A stretch of 64,000 bases of DNA from Pseudescherichia sp031979925 (GCF_031979925.1 NZ_DALZFB010000002.1:186001-250000), one strand, 5' to 3'; positions 1-8,903 are shown, counted from the stretch's first letter. The notes: generated by a model from the sequence alone, not told the origin. A program made the numbers and translations.

Positions 1-627
1 GTGCTCAAAGCCGCTGGCAACAAACATGGCGACCGGCAGAACCATAATCATGGCTTTGTCCATCAGGCTGCGGCCTGAGTAGCTCATCCACACGGCCAGA
101 CAGACCATCAGGTTTGCCAGAATGCCGAGGGCGACGGCCTCAATAAAAGTATGGTGCATTTTGTGGTCAGCGGTTTGCAGGACGTTAAGCCCCCAGCCGC
201 CGTTAGCGGTCATGTACTCACCAGAGAGCCACATCAGCAGCACAAAGAGCAGACAGCCAACCAGGTTGCCAACGTAAACGTTGATCCAGTTGCGTGCCAG
301 CTGGCCCCAGGTAATTTTGCCGCTGGCCTTTGCCACCACGATAAGTACCGTCGAGGTAAAGAGATCCGCACCGCAGATAACGCACAAAATCAGGCCCAGT
401 GAGAAGCAGATCCCGCCAATCAGTTTGGCAACGCCGTAAGGCATCGCGGCCGTACCGGTGGTGGAGGTAATATAGAAAACGAAGGCGATGGAGATGAACA
501 CCCCGGCGGTGATTGCCAGGAAGAACGTCGTCATCGGACGCTTTGTCGCTTTATAGACACCCGCCTCTTCGGCAACTTTTGCCATCGCAGGGGGAAGTAT
601 CAAATCAAAAGGGTTGTCAGCTTTCAC
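1..627 (-). CDS. focA: formate channel FocA (partial, C-terminus missing)
   Basis: FocA is the pentameric inner-membrane channel that exports, and at low pH imports, formate during mixed-acid fermentation. The visible 209 codons match the family from its N-terminus (VKADNPFDL after a GTG start at 625-627) through several hydrophobic membrane segments to the AMFVASGFEH stretch at the window edge; about 75 residues should lie outside. The GTG is supported by a purine-rich AGAGAG just upstream and by the match of the very first residues to known FocA. In relatives pflB follows downstream, which here would lie left of the window. The gene diverges from nothing visible; a long AT-rich control region lies upstream. 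Confidence 0.96.
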   Translation of the reverse strand, partial: MKADNPFDLILPPAMAKVAEEAGVYKATKRPMTTFFLAITAGVFISIAFVFYITSTTGTAAMPYGVAKLIGGICFSLGLILCVICGADLFTSTVLIVVAKASGKITWGQLARNWINVYVGNLVGCLLFVLLMWLSGEYMTANGGWGLNVLQTADHKMHHTFIEAVALGILANLMVCLAVWMSYSGRSLMDKAMIMVLPVAMFVASGFEH

Positions 628-952
628 ACTAACTCTCTCTTCATTAAGTTGGCGATGAGATACTAACAAAGCATTATAGGAGAGAACTTGATATGGATCA
701 TATCTCGCCCGTCTTATAACCTCTTTGATGCTGTGGTCTTAGGTGTTTTTATTGATAACTTATTGATGTTTAAAGTATAAATATATTTTAAAAATTATAA
801 AATCTTTTGAATATTTTTTTGTTGTCGTCGCTGGTGCGTTAATTACAATGGAGTAATTCTGCCAAAAAGTAACAATATGTCTGAGTATTAATAAACAATA
901 TTACTTATGAGTAACCTAATTATTACATTTATAATTCTTTGCCAATATATAT
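628..952 (-). promoter_or_regulatory. AT-rich focA upstream control region
   Basis: About 325 bases without a gene lie between the focA start and the ycaO terminator. They are much richer in A and T than their surroundings and hold no convincing reading frame. In E. coli this interval carries the anaerobic focA-pfl promoters controlled by FNR and ArcA. I can place one FNR-type site here (separate entry) but cannot assign individual promoters. Confidence 0.6.
688..701 (-). promoter_or_regulatory. FNR-type box upstream of focA
   Basis: The sequence TTGATATGGATCAT matches the FNR consensus TTGAT-N4-ATCAA at 9 of 10 defined positions. It lies about 60 bases before the focA start codon. Anaerobic activation of focA-pfl by FNR is established in E. 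coli; that this particular box does the job here is inference. Confidence 0.55.
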
Positions 953-980
953 GAAAAACGGGGCAATGAAATTGCCCCGT
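953..980 (-). terminator. rho-independent terminator of ycaO
   Basis: A perfect 10-bp inverted repeat (acggggcaat / attgccccgt, 3-base loop) is followed on the minus strand by a run of T. It sits just beyond the ycaO stop codon. Confidence 0.85.
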
Positions 981-1025
981 AATATAGCCTGGCTGCCGCA
1001 ATACGCCTACAGCTTATAGTGTTAT

Positions 1026-2792
1026 TTACGCTTCTTTTGGCCAGAAAGCCTGCTTCGCTCGCTGCAGCTTCTCATAGGCTGCCAGCAGGGAGCGGTGAGC
1101 CGGGAACGCCTCCAGCGTACCGTCTGCCGCCTGGAGACCATAGAACGGCGCTTCACCGCTCATTGCCGCGCTGGCTGCCTCAACGGCCTCAGCGCCATAC
1201 ATACGGACAAAGGCGTTGAGATACTGCAGCGGCTGGCGATCCTCTTCCTGCGCCAGCAGCAGCAGAGTCTGCAGGCAACGGTAGTAGTTCGCACGCGCTG
1301 GAGTAAACACGGAGGCGTTGAACTCCATCGTCCACTCGGTCCAGATCAGGGCCTGATCGAGATCGCCACCCGCCAGGGCCAGCATCGCCTTCAGCTCGCC
1401 AATACGCAGGGTGTACCAGCCGTTGTCTTTGCCAGTGGCAATACCCAGCAGCTCGCGCACGCGGGTAAAGTCATCGTGGCCCTCTTCGTCCAGCTGGGCG
1501 ATGAGATCGAGGTAGGCCTCTTTCTCCCACTCGCTGCCCGGCAGGGCAAGAATGGTTTCGCGCAGATGGCTGCCCATGCTGTTGTTTGCTAGCCAGAGAT
1601 CCTCTGCCGGATAGATGTCGGACATACCCGGCACGATAATACGGCAGGCGTAGACGCTCAGGTGCTCGTAGTCGGCGATGTAGACCTCTTTGTCCTCGGC
1701 ACGGAAGATCGCCATCAGGGTGGCGAACTCCTCTTCGGTCGTACCAGAGAAGCTCCAGTCTACGAACGGATAGTCGGCGTCCTGCTTGAACATATCCCAG
1801 GAGATCAGGCCGCTGGAGTCGATAAAGTGAGTCTCCAGGTTGGCGTGCTCGGCCACCTCTTCATCATCAAAGGTCGGCGGGGTAAAGACATCGAGATCCT
1901 TCAGGCCACGGCCCTGCAGCAGCTCGGTCACGGTACGCTCCAGCGCCACGCCAAAGTCCGGGTGTGCGCCGAAGGAGGCGAAGCAGGTGCCGTTAGCCGG
2001 GTTAAACAGCACGACGCAGATCACCGGGTATTTGCCGCCCAGCGAGGCGTCGTAGGCAAAGATTGGGAAACCTTCCGCTTCCAGGGTAGCAATGGACTCC
2101 ACCACGCCTGGGTAGCGGGCCAGCACCTCCTGCGGGATCTCCGGCAGGCTGATGCTCTCGGCAATGATACGGTTCTTAATGTGACGCTCAAACACTTCCG
2201 ACAGGCCCTGCACGCGGGCTTCGTTGCGGGTATTACCAGCAGACATGCCGTTGGAGACGTAGAGGTTGCCGACGATGTTCATCGGAATGTAGACCGTCTG
2301 CTGATCGGACTGGCGGGTAAACGGCAGACCGCAGATGCCGCGATCTTCGTTGCCGGACTGCAGGTCAATTAGCATACCGGCGGCCAGCTCGCCTTCCGGA
2401 TCGTAAAACGCGCGCAGGCGGGCATCGAGGATGCCTTCCGGCAGAGAATCATCTTCCGGCAGCGGGAACCACTTCTCGTTCGGATAGTGAACAAACGGGC
2501 CGTTAGCGATCTCATCGCCCAGCCAGAAGTCAGCAAAGAAGTAGTTGGTAGAGAGACGCTCGAAATACTCGCCGAGGGCGGAAGCCAGCGCGGCTTTTTT
2601 GGTTGCGCCTTTACCGTTGGTAAAGCAGAGCGCACAGGCTTTATCGCGGATATGCACGGACCAGACGTTAGGCACCGGGTTCAGCCAGGAGGCCTCTTCA
2701 ATATCGAAGCCAAGATCGAGCAGTTTCTGCTGGAAGCGAGCGATGGAGTCTTCCAGAGCGGCATCTTTGCCGGGGATAAATGTTTGCGTCAT
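1026..2792 (-). CDS. ycaO: YcaO, ATP-dependent cyclodehydratase-family protein linked to S12 methylthiolation
   Basis: This is a full-length YcaO (588 residues; 586 in E. coli). The founding YcaO protein binds ATP in a fold shared with azoline-forming cyclodehydratases and in E. coli is genetically tied to RimO-dependent beta-methylthiolation of ribosomal protein S12; its exact reaction there is unsettled. The N-terminal two thirds is the YcaO domain (for example the GKGATKKAALASALGEYFER stretch, and NTRNEARVQGLSEVFER); the C-terminal third is helical and TPR-like. The start MTQTFIPGKDAALED matches the family, so an 11-residue upstream extension is rejected. No RiPP precursor or partner protein lies nearby, so a peptide-modification role is not suggested by context. 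Confidence 0.95.
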   Translation of the reverse strand: MTQTFIPGKDAALEDSIARFQQKLLDLGFDIEEASWLNPVPNVWSVHIRDKACALCFTNGKGATKKAALASALGEYFERLSTNYFFADFWLGDEIANGPFVHYPNEKWFPLPEDDSLPEGILDARLRAFYDPEGELAAGMLIDLQSGNEDRGICGLPFTRQSDQQTVYIPMNIVGNLYVSNGMSAGNTRNEARVQGLSEVFERHIKNRIIAESISLPEIPQEVLARYPGVVESIATLEAEGFPIFAYDASLGGKYPVICVVLFNPANGTCFASFGAHPDFGVALERTVTELLQGRGLKDLDVFTPPTFDDEEVAEHANLETHFIDSSGLISWDMFKQDADYPFVDWSFSGTTEEEFATLMAIFRAEDKEVYIADYEHLSVYACRIIVPGMSDIYPAEDLWLANNSMGSHLRETILALPGSEWEKEAYLDLIAQLDEEGHDDFTRVRELLGIATGKDNGWYTLRIGELKAMLALAGGDLDQALIWTEWTMEFNASVFTPARANYYRCLQTLLLLAQEEDRQPLQYLNAFVRMYGAEAVEAASAAMSGEAPFYGLQAADGTLEAFPAHRSLLAAYEKLQRAKQAFWPKEA

Positions 2793-2930
2793 GAGCGTCA
2801 CTTTATTCGTACGGAAAGCGCGCAATGATACGGGTTTTAGCTGAACGGCGCTATCTTCCTGCGCCAGAGGACGAAAATAAAAGCGCGAGCTATGCTTGTA
2901 GAAACTAACGTCCTGTTTAGGAACAAGAAA

Positions 2931-3623
2931 ATGAAAGCTTTCGATTTACAACGCATGATGCTGGACAAGGCGCCGCTCGACTTTCTGGGAGAGGTTGCGC
3001 TGCGAAGTCTCTACACATTTATCCTCGTTTTTCTGTTCCTGAAGATTGCCGGGCGGCGCGGCGTGCGCCAGATGTCGCTCTTCGAGGTGCTGATCATTCT
3101 GACCCTCGGCTCGGCGGCCGGGGACGTCGCTTTCTATGACGACGTGCCGATGCTGCCGGTGCTGGTGGTCTTTATCTCGCTGGCGCTCTGCTACCGGCTG
3201 GTGATGTGGCTGATGTCCCACAGTGAGCGGCTGGAGGATCTGCTAGAAGGTAAACCGATTATCATTGTGGAGGAGGGCGAGCTGGCGTGGGACAAACTGA
3301 GAGCGGCTAACCTCACCGAGGTAGAGTTCTTTATGGAGCTACGGGTGAACGGCGTAGAGCAGCTGGGGCAGATTCGGCTGGCCATCATGGAGACCAACGG
3401 ACAGATCAGTACCTACTACTACCGCGATGAGGAGGTGCGCCCAGGGCTTTCGCTGTTGCCGGCGGGGCTTGTGCCGCGCTTTATGGTCGTGCCGGAGACG
3501 GGCGACTACGCCTGCGTAAAATGCAGCGAGGTCATTGCGATGCAGGCAGGAGAGAAACAACCCTGTCCACGCTGCAAAAATCCAGAATGGACGAAGGCCA
3601 GTCGGGCAATTCGCATCACCTGA
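2931..3623 (+). CDS. ycaP: YcaP, DUF421 inner-membrane protein with C-terminal zinc ribbon
   Basis: A 230-residue protein of the DUF421/YetF-like family; function unknown. After an amphipathic start it has about three membrane segments (roughly residues 20-105, including TFILVFLFLKIAG and LPVLVVFISLALCYRLVMWLM), then a soluble domain. The last 40 residues contain two CxxC pairs (CVKC and CPRC), which look like a zinc ribbon. The start MKAFDLQRM matches the E. coli protein, so 13 upstream in-frame residues are left out. It is divergent from ycaO and 161 bases before serC. Confidence 0.93.
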   Translation: MKAFDLQRMMLDKAPLDFLGEVALRSLYTFILVFLFLKIAGRRGVRQMSLFEVLIILTLGSAAGDVAFYDDVPMLPVLVVFISLALCYRLVMWLMSHSERLEDLLEGKPIIIVEEGELAWDKLRAANLTEVEFFMELRVNGVEQLGQIRLAIMETNGQISTYYYRDEEVRPGLSLLPAGLVPRFMVVPETGDYACVKCSEVIAMQAGEKQPCPRCKNPEWTKASRAIRIT

Positions 3624-3669
3624 CAGGGTTTTTCGCCACCGCCGCAGAACGCCGCAAAATATTCTGCTA

Positions 3670-3685
3670 TGTGACTGAGCGCACA
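3670..3685 (+). promoter_or_regulatory. CRP-type site upstream of serC
   Basis: TGTGACTGAGCGCACA matches the CRP palindrome TGTGA-N6-TCACA at 9 of 10 positions. It lies 100 bases before serC. The E. coli serC-aroA operon is known to be repressed by cAMP-CRP and activated by Lrp, so the placement makes sense; the role here is inferred. Confidence 0.6.
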
Positions 3686-3784
3686 TTTCTTCCCGTCGCC
3701 GGAATACCCGTTGCGGCGGGTGACGCGCAATGGTACAACCGATGTCACAGGAATAACTTATTGCTTTCAGCGTGGTGAGAGGAA

Positions 3785-4873
3785 ATGACACAGGTCTTTA
3801 ATTTTAGTTCTGGTCCGGCGATGTTGCCGACAGAGGTGCTTAAGCAGGCTCAACAGGAGCTCTGCGACTGGCAGGGTCTTGGCACATCGGTCATGGAGAT
3901 TAGCCACCGCGGTAAGCCATTTATCCAGTGCGCAGAAGAGGCGGAGCAAGATTTTCGCGATCTGTTAAGCATCCCTGAGAACTATAAGGTTCTGTTCTGC
4001 CACGGCGGCGGCCGCGGCCAGTTTGCGGGCATACCGCTAAACCTGCTGGGCGACAAAACCACGGCAGATTACGTTGACGCCGGTTACTGGGCCGCCAGCG
4101 CGGTAAAAGAGGCGCACAAATACTGCACGCCAAACGTTATTGATGCCAAAGTGACCGTTGACGGCCTGCGCGCCGTTAAGCCGATGAGTGACTGGCAGCT
4201 CTCCAGCGATGCGGCGTATCTCCACTACTGCCCGAACGAGACCATCGACGGTATTGCCATCCATGAAGAGCCGAACTTTGACGAGAGCGTCATCGTCACG
4301 GCGGATCTCTCTTCGACTATTCTCTCAGCGCCGCTTGACGTCAGCCGCTACGGCGTGATCTATGCCGGTGCGCAGAAAAACATCGGCCCGGCCGGCCTGA
4401 CGCTGGTGATCGTTCGTGACGATCTGCTGGGTAAAGCCCACAAATCCTGCCCGTCGATTCTCGATTACAGCGTGCTGAACGACAATGACTCCATGTTCAA
4501 CACCCCGCCGACCTTCGCCTGGTACCTCTCAGGCCTGGTGTTCAAGTGGGTGAAGCAAAACGGCGGCGTTGCGGCAATGAATGCTATTAACCAGCAGAAA
4601 GCCGAGCTGCTGTACGGCGTTATCGACGGCAGCGACTTCTACCGTAACGACGTGGCGGTAGCGAACCGCTCGCGCATGAACGTGCCGTTCCAGCTGGCAG
4701 ACAGCAAGCTCGACAGCCTCTTCCTGGAGGAGTCCTTCGCTGCCGGCCTGCACGCGCTGAAAGGCCACCGCGTGGTAGGCGGGATGCGTGCCTCCATCTA
4801 TAACGCGATGCCGCTGGCAGGCGTTAAAGCGCTGACCGATTTCATGATTGACTTCGAACGTCGCCACGGTTAA
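3785..4873 (+). CDS. serC: phosphoserine aminotransferase SerC
   Basis: SerC is the PLP-dependent class V aminotransferase that makes 3-phosphoserine in serine synthesis and 4-phosphohydroxythreonine in pyridoxal phosphate synthesis, using glutamate. The 362-residue protein matches E. coli SerC in length. It has the N-terminal NFSSGPAMLP motif, the FCHGGGRGQF phosphate-binding stretch (residues 71-80) and the PLP lysine K198 in GAQKNIGPAG. A strong GAGAGGAA ribosome site precedes the ATG. It is first gene of serC-aroA, with a hairpin between the two genes. Confidence 0.98.
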   Translation: MTQVFNFSSGPAMLPTEVLKQAQQELCDWQGLGTSVMEISHRGKPFIQCAEEAEQDFRDLLSIPENYKVLFCHGGGRGQFAGIPLNLLGDKTTADYVDAGYWAASAVKEAHKYCTPNVIDAKVTVDGLRAVKPMSDWQLSSDAAYLHYCPNETIDGIAIHEEPNFDESVIVTADLSSTILSAPLDVSRYGVIYAGAQKNIGPAGLTLVIVRDDLLGKAHKSCPSILDYSVLNDNDSMFNTPPTFAWYLSGLVFKWVKQNGGVAAMNAINQQKAELLYGVIDGSDFYRNDVAVANRSRMNVPFQLADSKLDSLFLEESFAAGLHALKGHRVVGGMRASIYNAMPLAGVKALTDFMIDFERRHG

Positions 4874-4888
4874 TCGCGCTGTTTTCAC

Positions 4889-4914
4889 CCCCGCACCTCT
4901 GCTGCGGGGTTTTT
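4889..4914 (+). terminator. hairpin terminator between serC and aroA
   Basis: CCCCGCA and TGCGGGG form a 7-bp stem with a 7-base loop, followed by TTTTT. It lies 15 bases after the serC stop and 28 bases before aroA. Partial termination at this place would set the serC:aroA ratio; an attenuator in this gap is described for E. coli. Confidence 0.85.
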
Positions 4915-4941
4915 ATTATGTTGAGTTGAGAGTTAAGTTTC

Positions 4942-6225
4942 ATGGAATCCCTGACGTTACAACCTATCGCGCGAGTAGACGGCACCATTAATCTGCCAGG
5001 TTCTAAAAGTGTCTCGAACCGCGCTCTGCTGCTGGCAGCGCTGGCAAATGGCACTACGGTCCTCACTAACCTGCTGGACAGCGATGACGTGCGCCATATG
5101 CTCAATGCGCTGAAAGCGTTGGGAGTTCGTTACACGCTCTCTGACGATCGCACCCGCTGTGAAGTGACCGGCAACGGCGGCGCGTTACGGTCGGCTGAAG
5201 AGCTTGAGCTGTTCCTCGGCAATGCCGGTACGGCGATGCGTCCGCTAGCCGCTGCGCTCTGTCTGGGAAGCAGCAAGATTGTGCTGACCGGCGAGCCGCG
5301 TATGAAAGAGCGTCCAATTGGCCATCTGGTGGATGCGCTGCGTCAGGGCGGCGCCCAGATCGACTATCTTGAGCAGGAGAACTACCCGCCGCTGCGCCTG
5401 CGCGGCGGCTTTACCGGCGGCCAGGTGGCCGTGGACGGCAGCGTCTCCAGCCAGTTCTTAACCGCGCTGCTGATGACCGCGCCGCTGGCCTCTCAGGACA
5501 CCGAAATCTCCATCAAAGGCGATTTGGTGTCGAAGCCCTATATCGACATCACCCTGCACCTGATGAAGACCTTTGGCGTTGAGGTAGAGAACCAGCAGTA
5601 CCAGCGCTTTGTGGTACGCGGCGGGCAGCAGTACTGCTCCCCAGGCCACTACCTGGTTGAGGGCGATGCCTCATCGGCCTCCTATTTCCTCGCGGCGGCG
5701 GCCATTAAAGGTGGAACCGTTAAGGTAACCGGCATCGGGCGCAACAGCGTGCAGGGTGATATCCGCTTTGCTGACGTGCTGGAGAAGATGGGCGCGATCG
5801 TGACCTGGGGCGAGGATTACATCGCCTGCACCCGCGGTGAGCTGAAGGCTGTCGATATGGATATGAACCATATCCCGGATGCGGCAATGACCATCGCCAC
5901 CGCCGCGCTGTTTGCCAGCGGCACGACTACCTTGCGCAACATCTATAACTGGCGCGTGAAAGAGACCGACCGTCTGTTTGCCATGGCGACCGAGCTGCGC
6001 AAGGTTGGCGCGGAGGTGGAAGAGGGCGAAGACTATATTCGCGTCACGCCGCCTGTGAAATTGCAGTTCGCGGAAATTGGCACCTACAACGATCACCGGA
6101 TGGCGATGTGCTTCTCGCTGGTGGCGTTGTCAGACACGCCGGTCACTATCCTGGATCCAAAGTGTACTGCGAAAACCTTCCCGGACTATTTCGACCAGCT
6201 GGCGCGTATTAGCACCTTAGCATGA
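4942..6225 (+). CDS. aroA: 5-enolpyruvylshikimate-3-phosphate synthase AroA
   Basis: AroA joins shikimate-3-phosphate and phosphoenolpyruvate in the sixth step of the shikimate pathway and is the target of glyphosate. The 427 residues equal the E. coli length. Substrate residues are in place: K22, S23 and R27 in PGSKSVSNRALL, the LGNAGTAMRPL loop with N94, G96 and R100, R124 in RMKERPIGHL, and the catalytic D313 in HIPDAAMT. G96 is intact, so this is the ordinary glyphosate-sensitive class I type. It is the second gene of the serC operon. In E. coli ycaL follows; here cmk does. Confidence 0.98.
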   Translation: MESLTLQPIARVDGTINLPGSKSVSNRALLLAALANGTTVLTNLLDSDDVRHMLNALKALGVRYTLSDDRTRCEVTGNGGALRSAEELELFLGNAGTAMRPLAAALCLGSSKIVLTGEPRMKERPIGHLVDALRQGGAQIDYLEQENYPPLRLRGGFTGGQVAVDGSVSSQFLTALLMTAPLASQDTEISIKGDLVSKPYIDITLHLMKTFGVEVENQQYQRFVVRGGQQYCSPGHYLVEGDASSASYFLAAAAIKGGTVKVTGIGRNSVQGDIRFADVLEKMGAIVTWGEDYIACTRGELKAVDMDMNHIPDAAMTIATAALFASGTTTLRNIYNWRVKETDRLFAMATELRKVGAEVEEGEDYIRVTPPVKLQFAEIGTYNDHRMAMCFSLVALSDTPVTILDPKCTAKTFPDYFDQLARISTLA

Positions 6226-6232
6226 TTATCTC

Positions 6233-6257
6233 TGCCGCATCCTCCGATGCGGCATTT
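6233..6257 (+). terminator. rho-independent terminator of serC-aroA
   Basis: An 8-bp perfect stem (tgccgcat / atgcggca) with a 6-base loop is followed by TTT. It begins 8 bases after the aroA stop codon. Confidence 0.75.
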
Positions 6258-6358
6258 CCTTACGCTTTCTCACACTCATCCTCGCCCATTTCTTCTACAC
6301 TCAGTCTCATAAATTCCGTTATTTACACGCAAAGATAACAGTTGCGTACGTTGGCGCG

Positions 6359-6364
6359 TATAAT
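6359..6364 (+). promoter_or_regulatory. candidate -10 element for cmk
   Basis: A perfect TATAAT stands 45 bases before the cmk start. A convincing -35 at the right spacing is not visible, so only the -10 is given. Confidence 0.45.
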
Positions 6365-6409
6365 GCGCGGCGTTTACGTTCATGGTAAGCCTTTAATAAG
6401 GAGAAAAAG

Positions 6410-7093
6410 ATGGCGGCAACTGCCCCGGTAATCACCATTGATGGGCCAAGTGGTGCAGGCAAAGGGACGCTGTGCAAGGCGATGGCAGAAGCGTTGCAGT
6501 GGCATCTTCTCGACTCGGGAGCAATCTATCGCGTGCTGGCGCTGGCTGCGCTGCATCATCACGTGGACGTCACTTCGGAAGAGGTGTTGGTCCCGCTGGC
6601 TGCCCATCTTGACGTCCGCTTTGTATCCACCGACGGCAGGCTGGAGGTGATCCTTGAGGGCGAAGACGTGAGCGGTGAAATCCGTACCCAGGAGGTGGCC
6701 AATGCCGCGTCTCAGGTCGCCGCATTTCCCCGCGTGCGTGAAGCGCTGCTGCGCCGTCAGCGGGGGTTCCGTGAGCTGCCGGGCCTGATAGCCGACGGTC
6801 GCGATATGGGTACGGTTGTGTTCCCGGACGCGCCGGTGAAGATTTTCCTCGATGCCTCCTCGGAAGAGCGCGCGCATCGCCGCATGCTGCAGTTGCAGGA
6901 GAAGGGCTTTAGTGTTAACTTTGAACGCCTTTTGGCCGAGATCAAAGAACGCGACGATCGCGATCGTAATCGCCCTGTAGCGCCGCTGGTCCCTGCTGCC
7001 GATGCATTAGTTCTGGATTCCACCAGTTTAAGCATTGAGCAAGTGATTGAAAAAGCGTTACAATACGCGCGCCAAAAGTTGGCTCTCGCTTAA
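6410..7093 (+). CDS. cmk: cytidylate kinase
   Basis: Cmk phosphorylates CMP and dCMP to the diphosphates with ATP. The 227 residues match E. coli Cmk end to end. The P-loop GPSGAGKGT spans residues 12-20, the CMP-binding region includes LLDSGAIYR and GRDMGTVVFPDA, and the lid/arginine region includes KERDDRDRNR. An AAGGAGA ribosome site precedes the ATG. It is read towards rpsA, and a promoter for rpsA seems to lie in its 3' end. Confidence 0.98.
   Translation: MAATAPVITIDGPSGAGKGTLCKAMAEALQWHLLDSGAIYRVLALAALHHHVDVTSEEVLVPLAAHLDVRFVSTDGRLEVILEGEDVSGEIRTQEVANAASQVAAFPRVREALLRRQRGFRELPGLIADGRDMGTVVFPDAPVKIFLDASSEERAHRRMLQLQEKGFSVNFERLLAEIKERDDRDRNRPVAPLVPAADALVLDSTSLSIEQVIEKALQYARQKLALA
7035..7064 (+). 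promoter_or_regulatory. candidate sigma70 promoter for rpsA inside cmk
   Basis: TTGAGC and TACAAT are separated by 18 bases near the 3' end of cmk, about 165 bases before rpsA. rpsA in E. coli is transcribed from several promoters including ones near cmk; assignment here rests on sequence only. Confidence 0.5.
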
Positions 7094-7229
7094 AGCGACC
7101 GAATTTGCAGTACCCGAATTATACGGTAAGTAGGTAGTACCCCCGCTGCAACGGAGTGACAGTGGGTATGTGAAACAACCCCATCCGGCATGGAGCCAGG
7201 TGGACGTTATATTAACCTGAAGATTAAAC
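7094..7229 (+). promoter_or_regulatory. rpsA leader and translational operator
   Basis: The 136-base leader lacks a classical Shine-Dalgarno sequence next to the rpsA ATG (gaagattaaac precedes it). It contains purine-rich GGAG and GGA segments and inverted repeats such as ccccgctg/cagtggg. The same arrangement in E. coli is a folded initiation region that S1 itself represses. Autoregulation here is inferred from conservation. Confidence 0.6.
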
Positions 7230-8903
7230 ATGACTGAATCTTTTGCTCAACTCTTTGAAGAATCCTTAAAAGAAATCGAAACCCGCCCGGGTTCCATCGT
7301 TCGTGGTGTTGTTGTTGCTATCGACAAAGATATCGTACTGGTTGACGCCGGTCTGAAATCCGAGTCTGCCATTCCGGCTGAGCAGTTCAAAAACGCCCAG
7401 GGCGAGCTGGAAATCCAGGTTGGTGACGAAGTTGACGTTGCTCTGGATGCAGTAGAAGACGGCTTCGGTGAAACCCTGCTGTCCCGTGAGAAAGCTAAGC
7501 GTCACGAAGCCTGGATCACGCTGGAAAAAGCATACGAAGACGCTGAAACTGTTACCGGTGTTATCAACGGCAAAGTTAAAGGTGGCTTCACTGTTGAGCT
7601 GAACGGTATTCGTGCGTTCCTGCCAGGTTCCCTGGTTGACGTGCGTCCGGTACGCGATACGCTGCACCTGGAAGGCAAAGAGCTTGAGTTCAAAGTGATC
7701 AAGCTTGACCAGAAACGCAACAACGTTGTTGTTTCCCGTCGTGCGGTTATCGAGTCTGAAAACAGCGCAGAGCGCGATCAGCTGCTGGAAAACCTGCAGG
7801 AAGGCATGGAAGTTAAAGGTATCGTTAAGAACCTCACTGACTACGGTGCATTCGTTGATCTGGGCGGCGTTGACGGCCTGCTGCACATCACTGACATGGC
7901 ATGGAAACGCGTTAAGCACCCAAGCGAAATCGTGAACGTTGGCGACGAAATCACTGTTAAAGTGCTGAAGTTCGACCGCGAGCGTACCCGTGTATCCCTC
8001 GGCCTGAAACAGCTGGGCGAAGATCCGTGGGTAGCTATCGCTAAACGTTACCCGGAAGGCACCAAGCTGACCGGTCGCGTAACCAACCTGACCGACTACG
8101 GCTGCTTCGTTGAGATCGAAGAAGGCGTTGAAGGCCTGGTGCACGTTTCCGAAATGGACTGGACCAACAAAAACATCCACCCGTCCAAAGTTGTTAACGT
8201 TGGCGACGTAGTGGAAGTGATGGTTCTGGATATCGACGAAGAACGTCGTCGTATCTCCCTGGGCCTGAAACAGTGCAAAAACAACCCATGGCAGCAGTTC
8301 GCGGAAACCCACAACAAGGGCGACCGTGTTGAAGGTAAAATCAAGTCTATCACTGACTTCGGTATCTTCATCGGCCTGGACGGCGGCATCGACGGCCTGG
8401 TTCACCTGTCTGACATCTCCTGGAACGTTGCAGGCGAAGAAGCAGTTCGTGAATACAAAAAAGGCGACGAAATCGCTGCGGTTGTTCTGCAGGTTGACGC
8501 AGAGCGCGAGCGTATCTCCCTGGGCGTTAAGCAGCTGGCAGAAGATCCGTTCAACAACTACGTTGCCCTGAACAAGAAAGGCGCAATCGTAACCGGTAAA
8601 GTGACTGCAGTTGACGCGAAAGGCGCAACCGTAGAGCTGGCCGACGGTGTTGAAGGCTACCTGCGCGCTTCTGAAGCTTCCCGTGACCGCGTTGAAGACG
8701 CAACTCTGGTTCTGAACGTTGGCGACGAAGTTGAAGCTAAGTTCACCGGTGTTGATCGTAAGAACCGCGCCATCAGCCTGTCTGTTCGTGCTAAAGACGA
8801 AGCTGACGAGAAAGATGCAATCGCTTCTGTTAACAACAAACAGGAAGAAGGCAACTTCTCTAACGCTATGGCTGAAGCATTTAAAGCAGCGAAAGGCGAA
8901 TAA
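7230..8903 (+). CDS. rpsA: 30S ribosomal protein S1
   Basis: S1 captures mRNA on the small subunit and unwinds structured leaders; it is also a subunit of some phage replicases. The 557-residue protein contains six S1/OB repeats, at about residues 21-87, 105-171, 192-260, 277-347, 364-434 and 451-520. Repeats 3 to 5 are recognisable by their DYGAFVDL, DYGCFVEI and DFGIFIGL cores. Codon use is strongly biased towards GTT, CTG and AAA, as expected of a very highly expressed gene. That bias also leaves a long open frame on the opposite strand, which I do not call a gene. Confidence 0.99.
   Translation: MTESFAQLFEESLKEIETRPGSIVRGVVVAIDKDIVLVDAGLKSESAIPAEQFKNAQGELEIQVGDEVDVALDAVEDGFGETLLSREKAKRHEAWITLEKAYEDAETVTGVINGKVKGGFTVELNGIRAFLPGSLVDVRPVRDTLHLEGKELEFKVIKLDQKRNNVVVSRRAVIESENSAERDQLLENLQEGMEVKGIVKNLTDYGAFVDLGGVDGLLHITDMAWKRVKHPSEIVNVGDEITVKVLKFDRERTRVSLGLKQLGEDPWVAIAKRYPEGTKLTGRVTNLTDYGCFVEIEEGVEGLVHVSEMDWTNKNIHPSKVVNVGDVVEVMVLDIDEERRRISLGLKQCKNNPWQQFAETHNKGDRVEGKIKSITDFGIFIGLDGGIDGLVHLSDISWNVAGEEAVREYKKGDEIAAVVLQVDAERERISLGVKQLAEDPFNNYVALNKKGAIVTGKVTAVDAKGATVELADGVEGYLRASEASRDRVEDATLVLNVGDEVEAKFTGVDRKNRAISLSVRAKDEADEKDAIASVNNKQEEGNFSNAMAEAFKAAKGE

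Noticed and set aside
1026..2792. YcaO as part of a RiPP (azoline peptide) cluster
   Set aside because: No precursor peptide, E1-like partner, dehydrogenase or exporter lies near; the protein is the housekeeping YcaO type.
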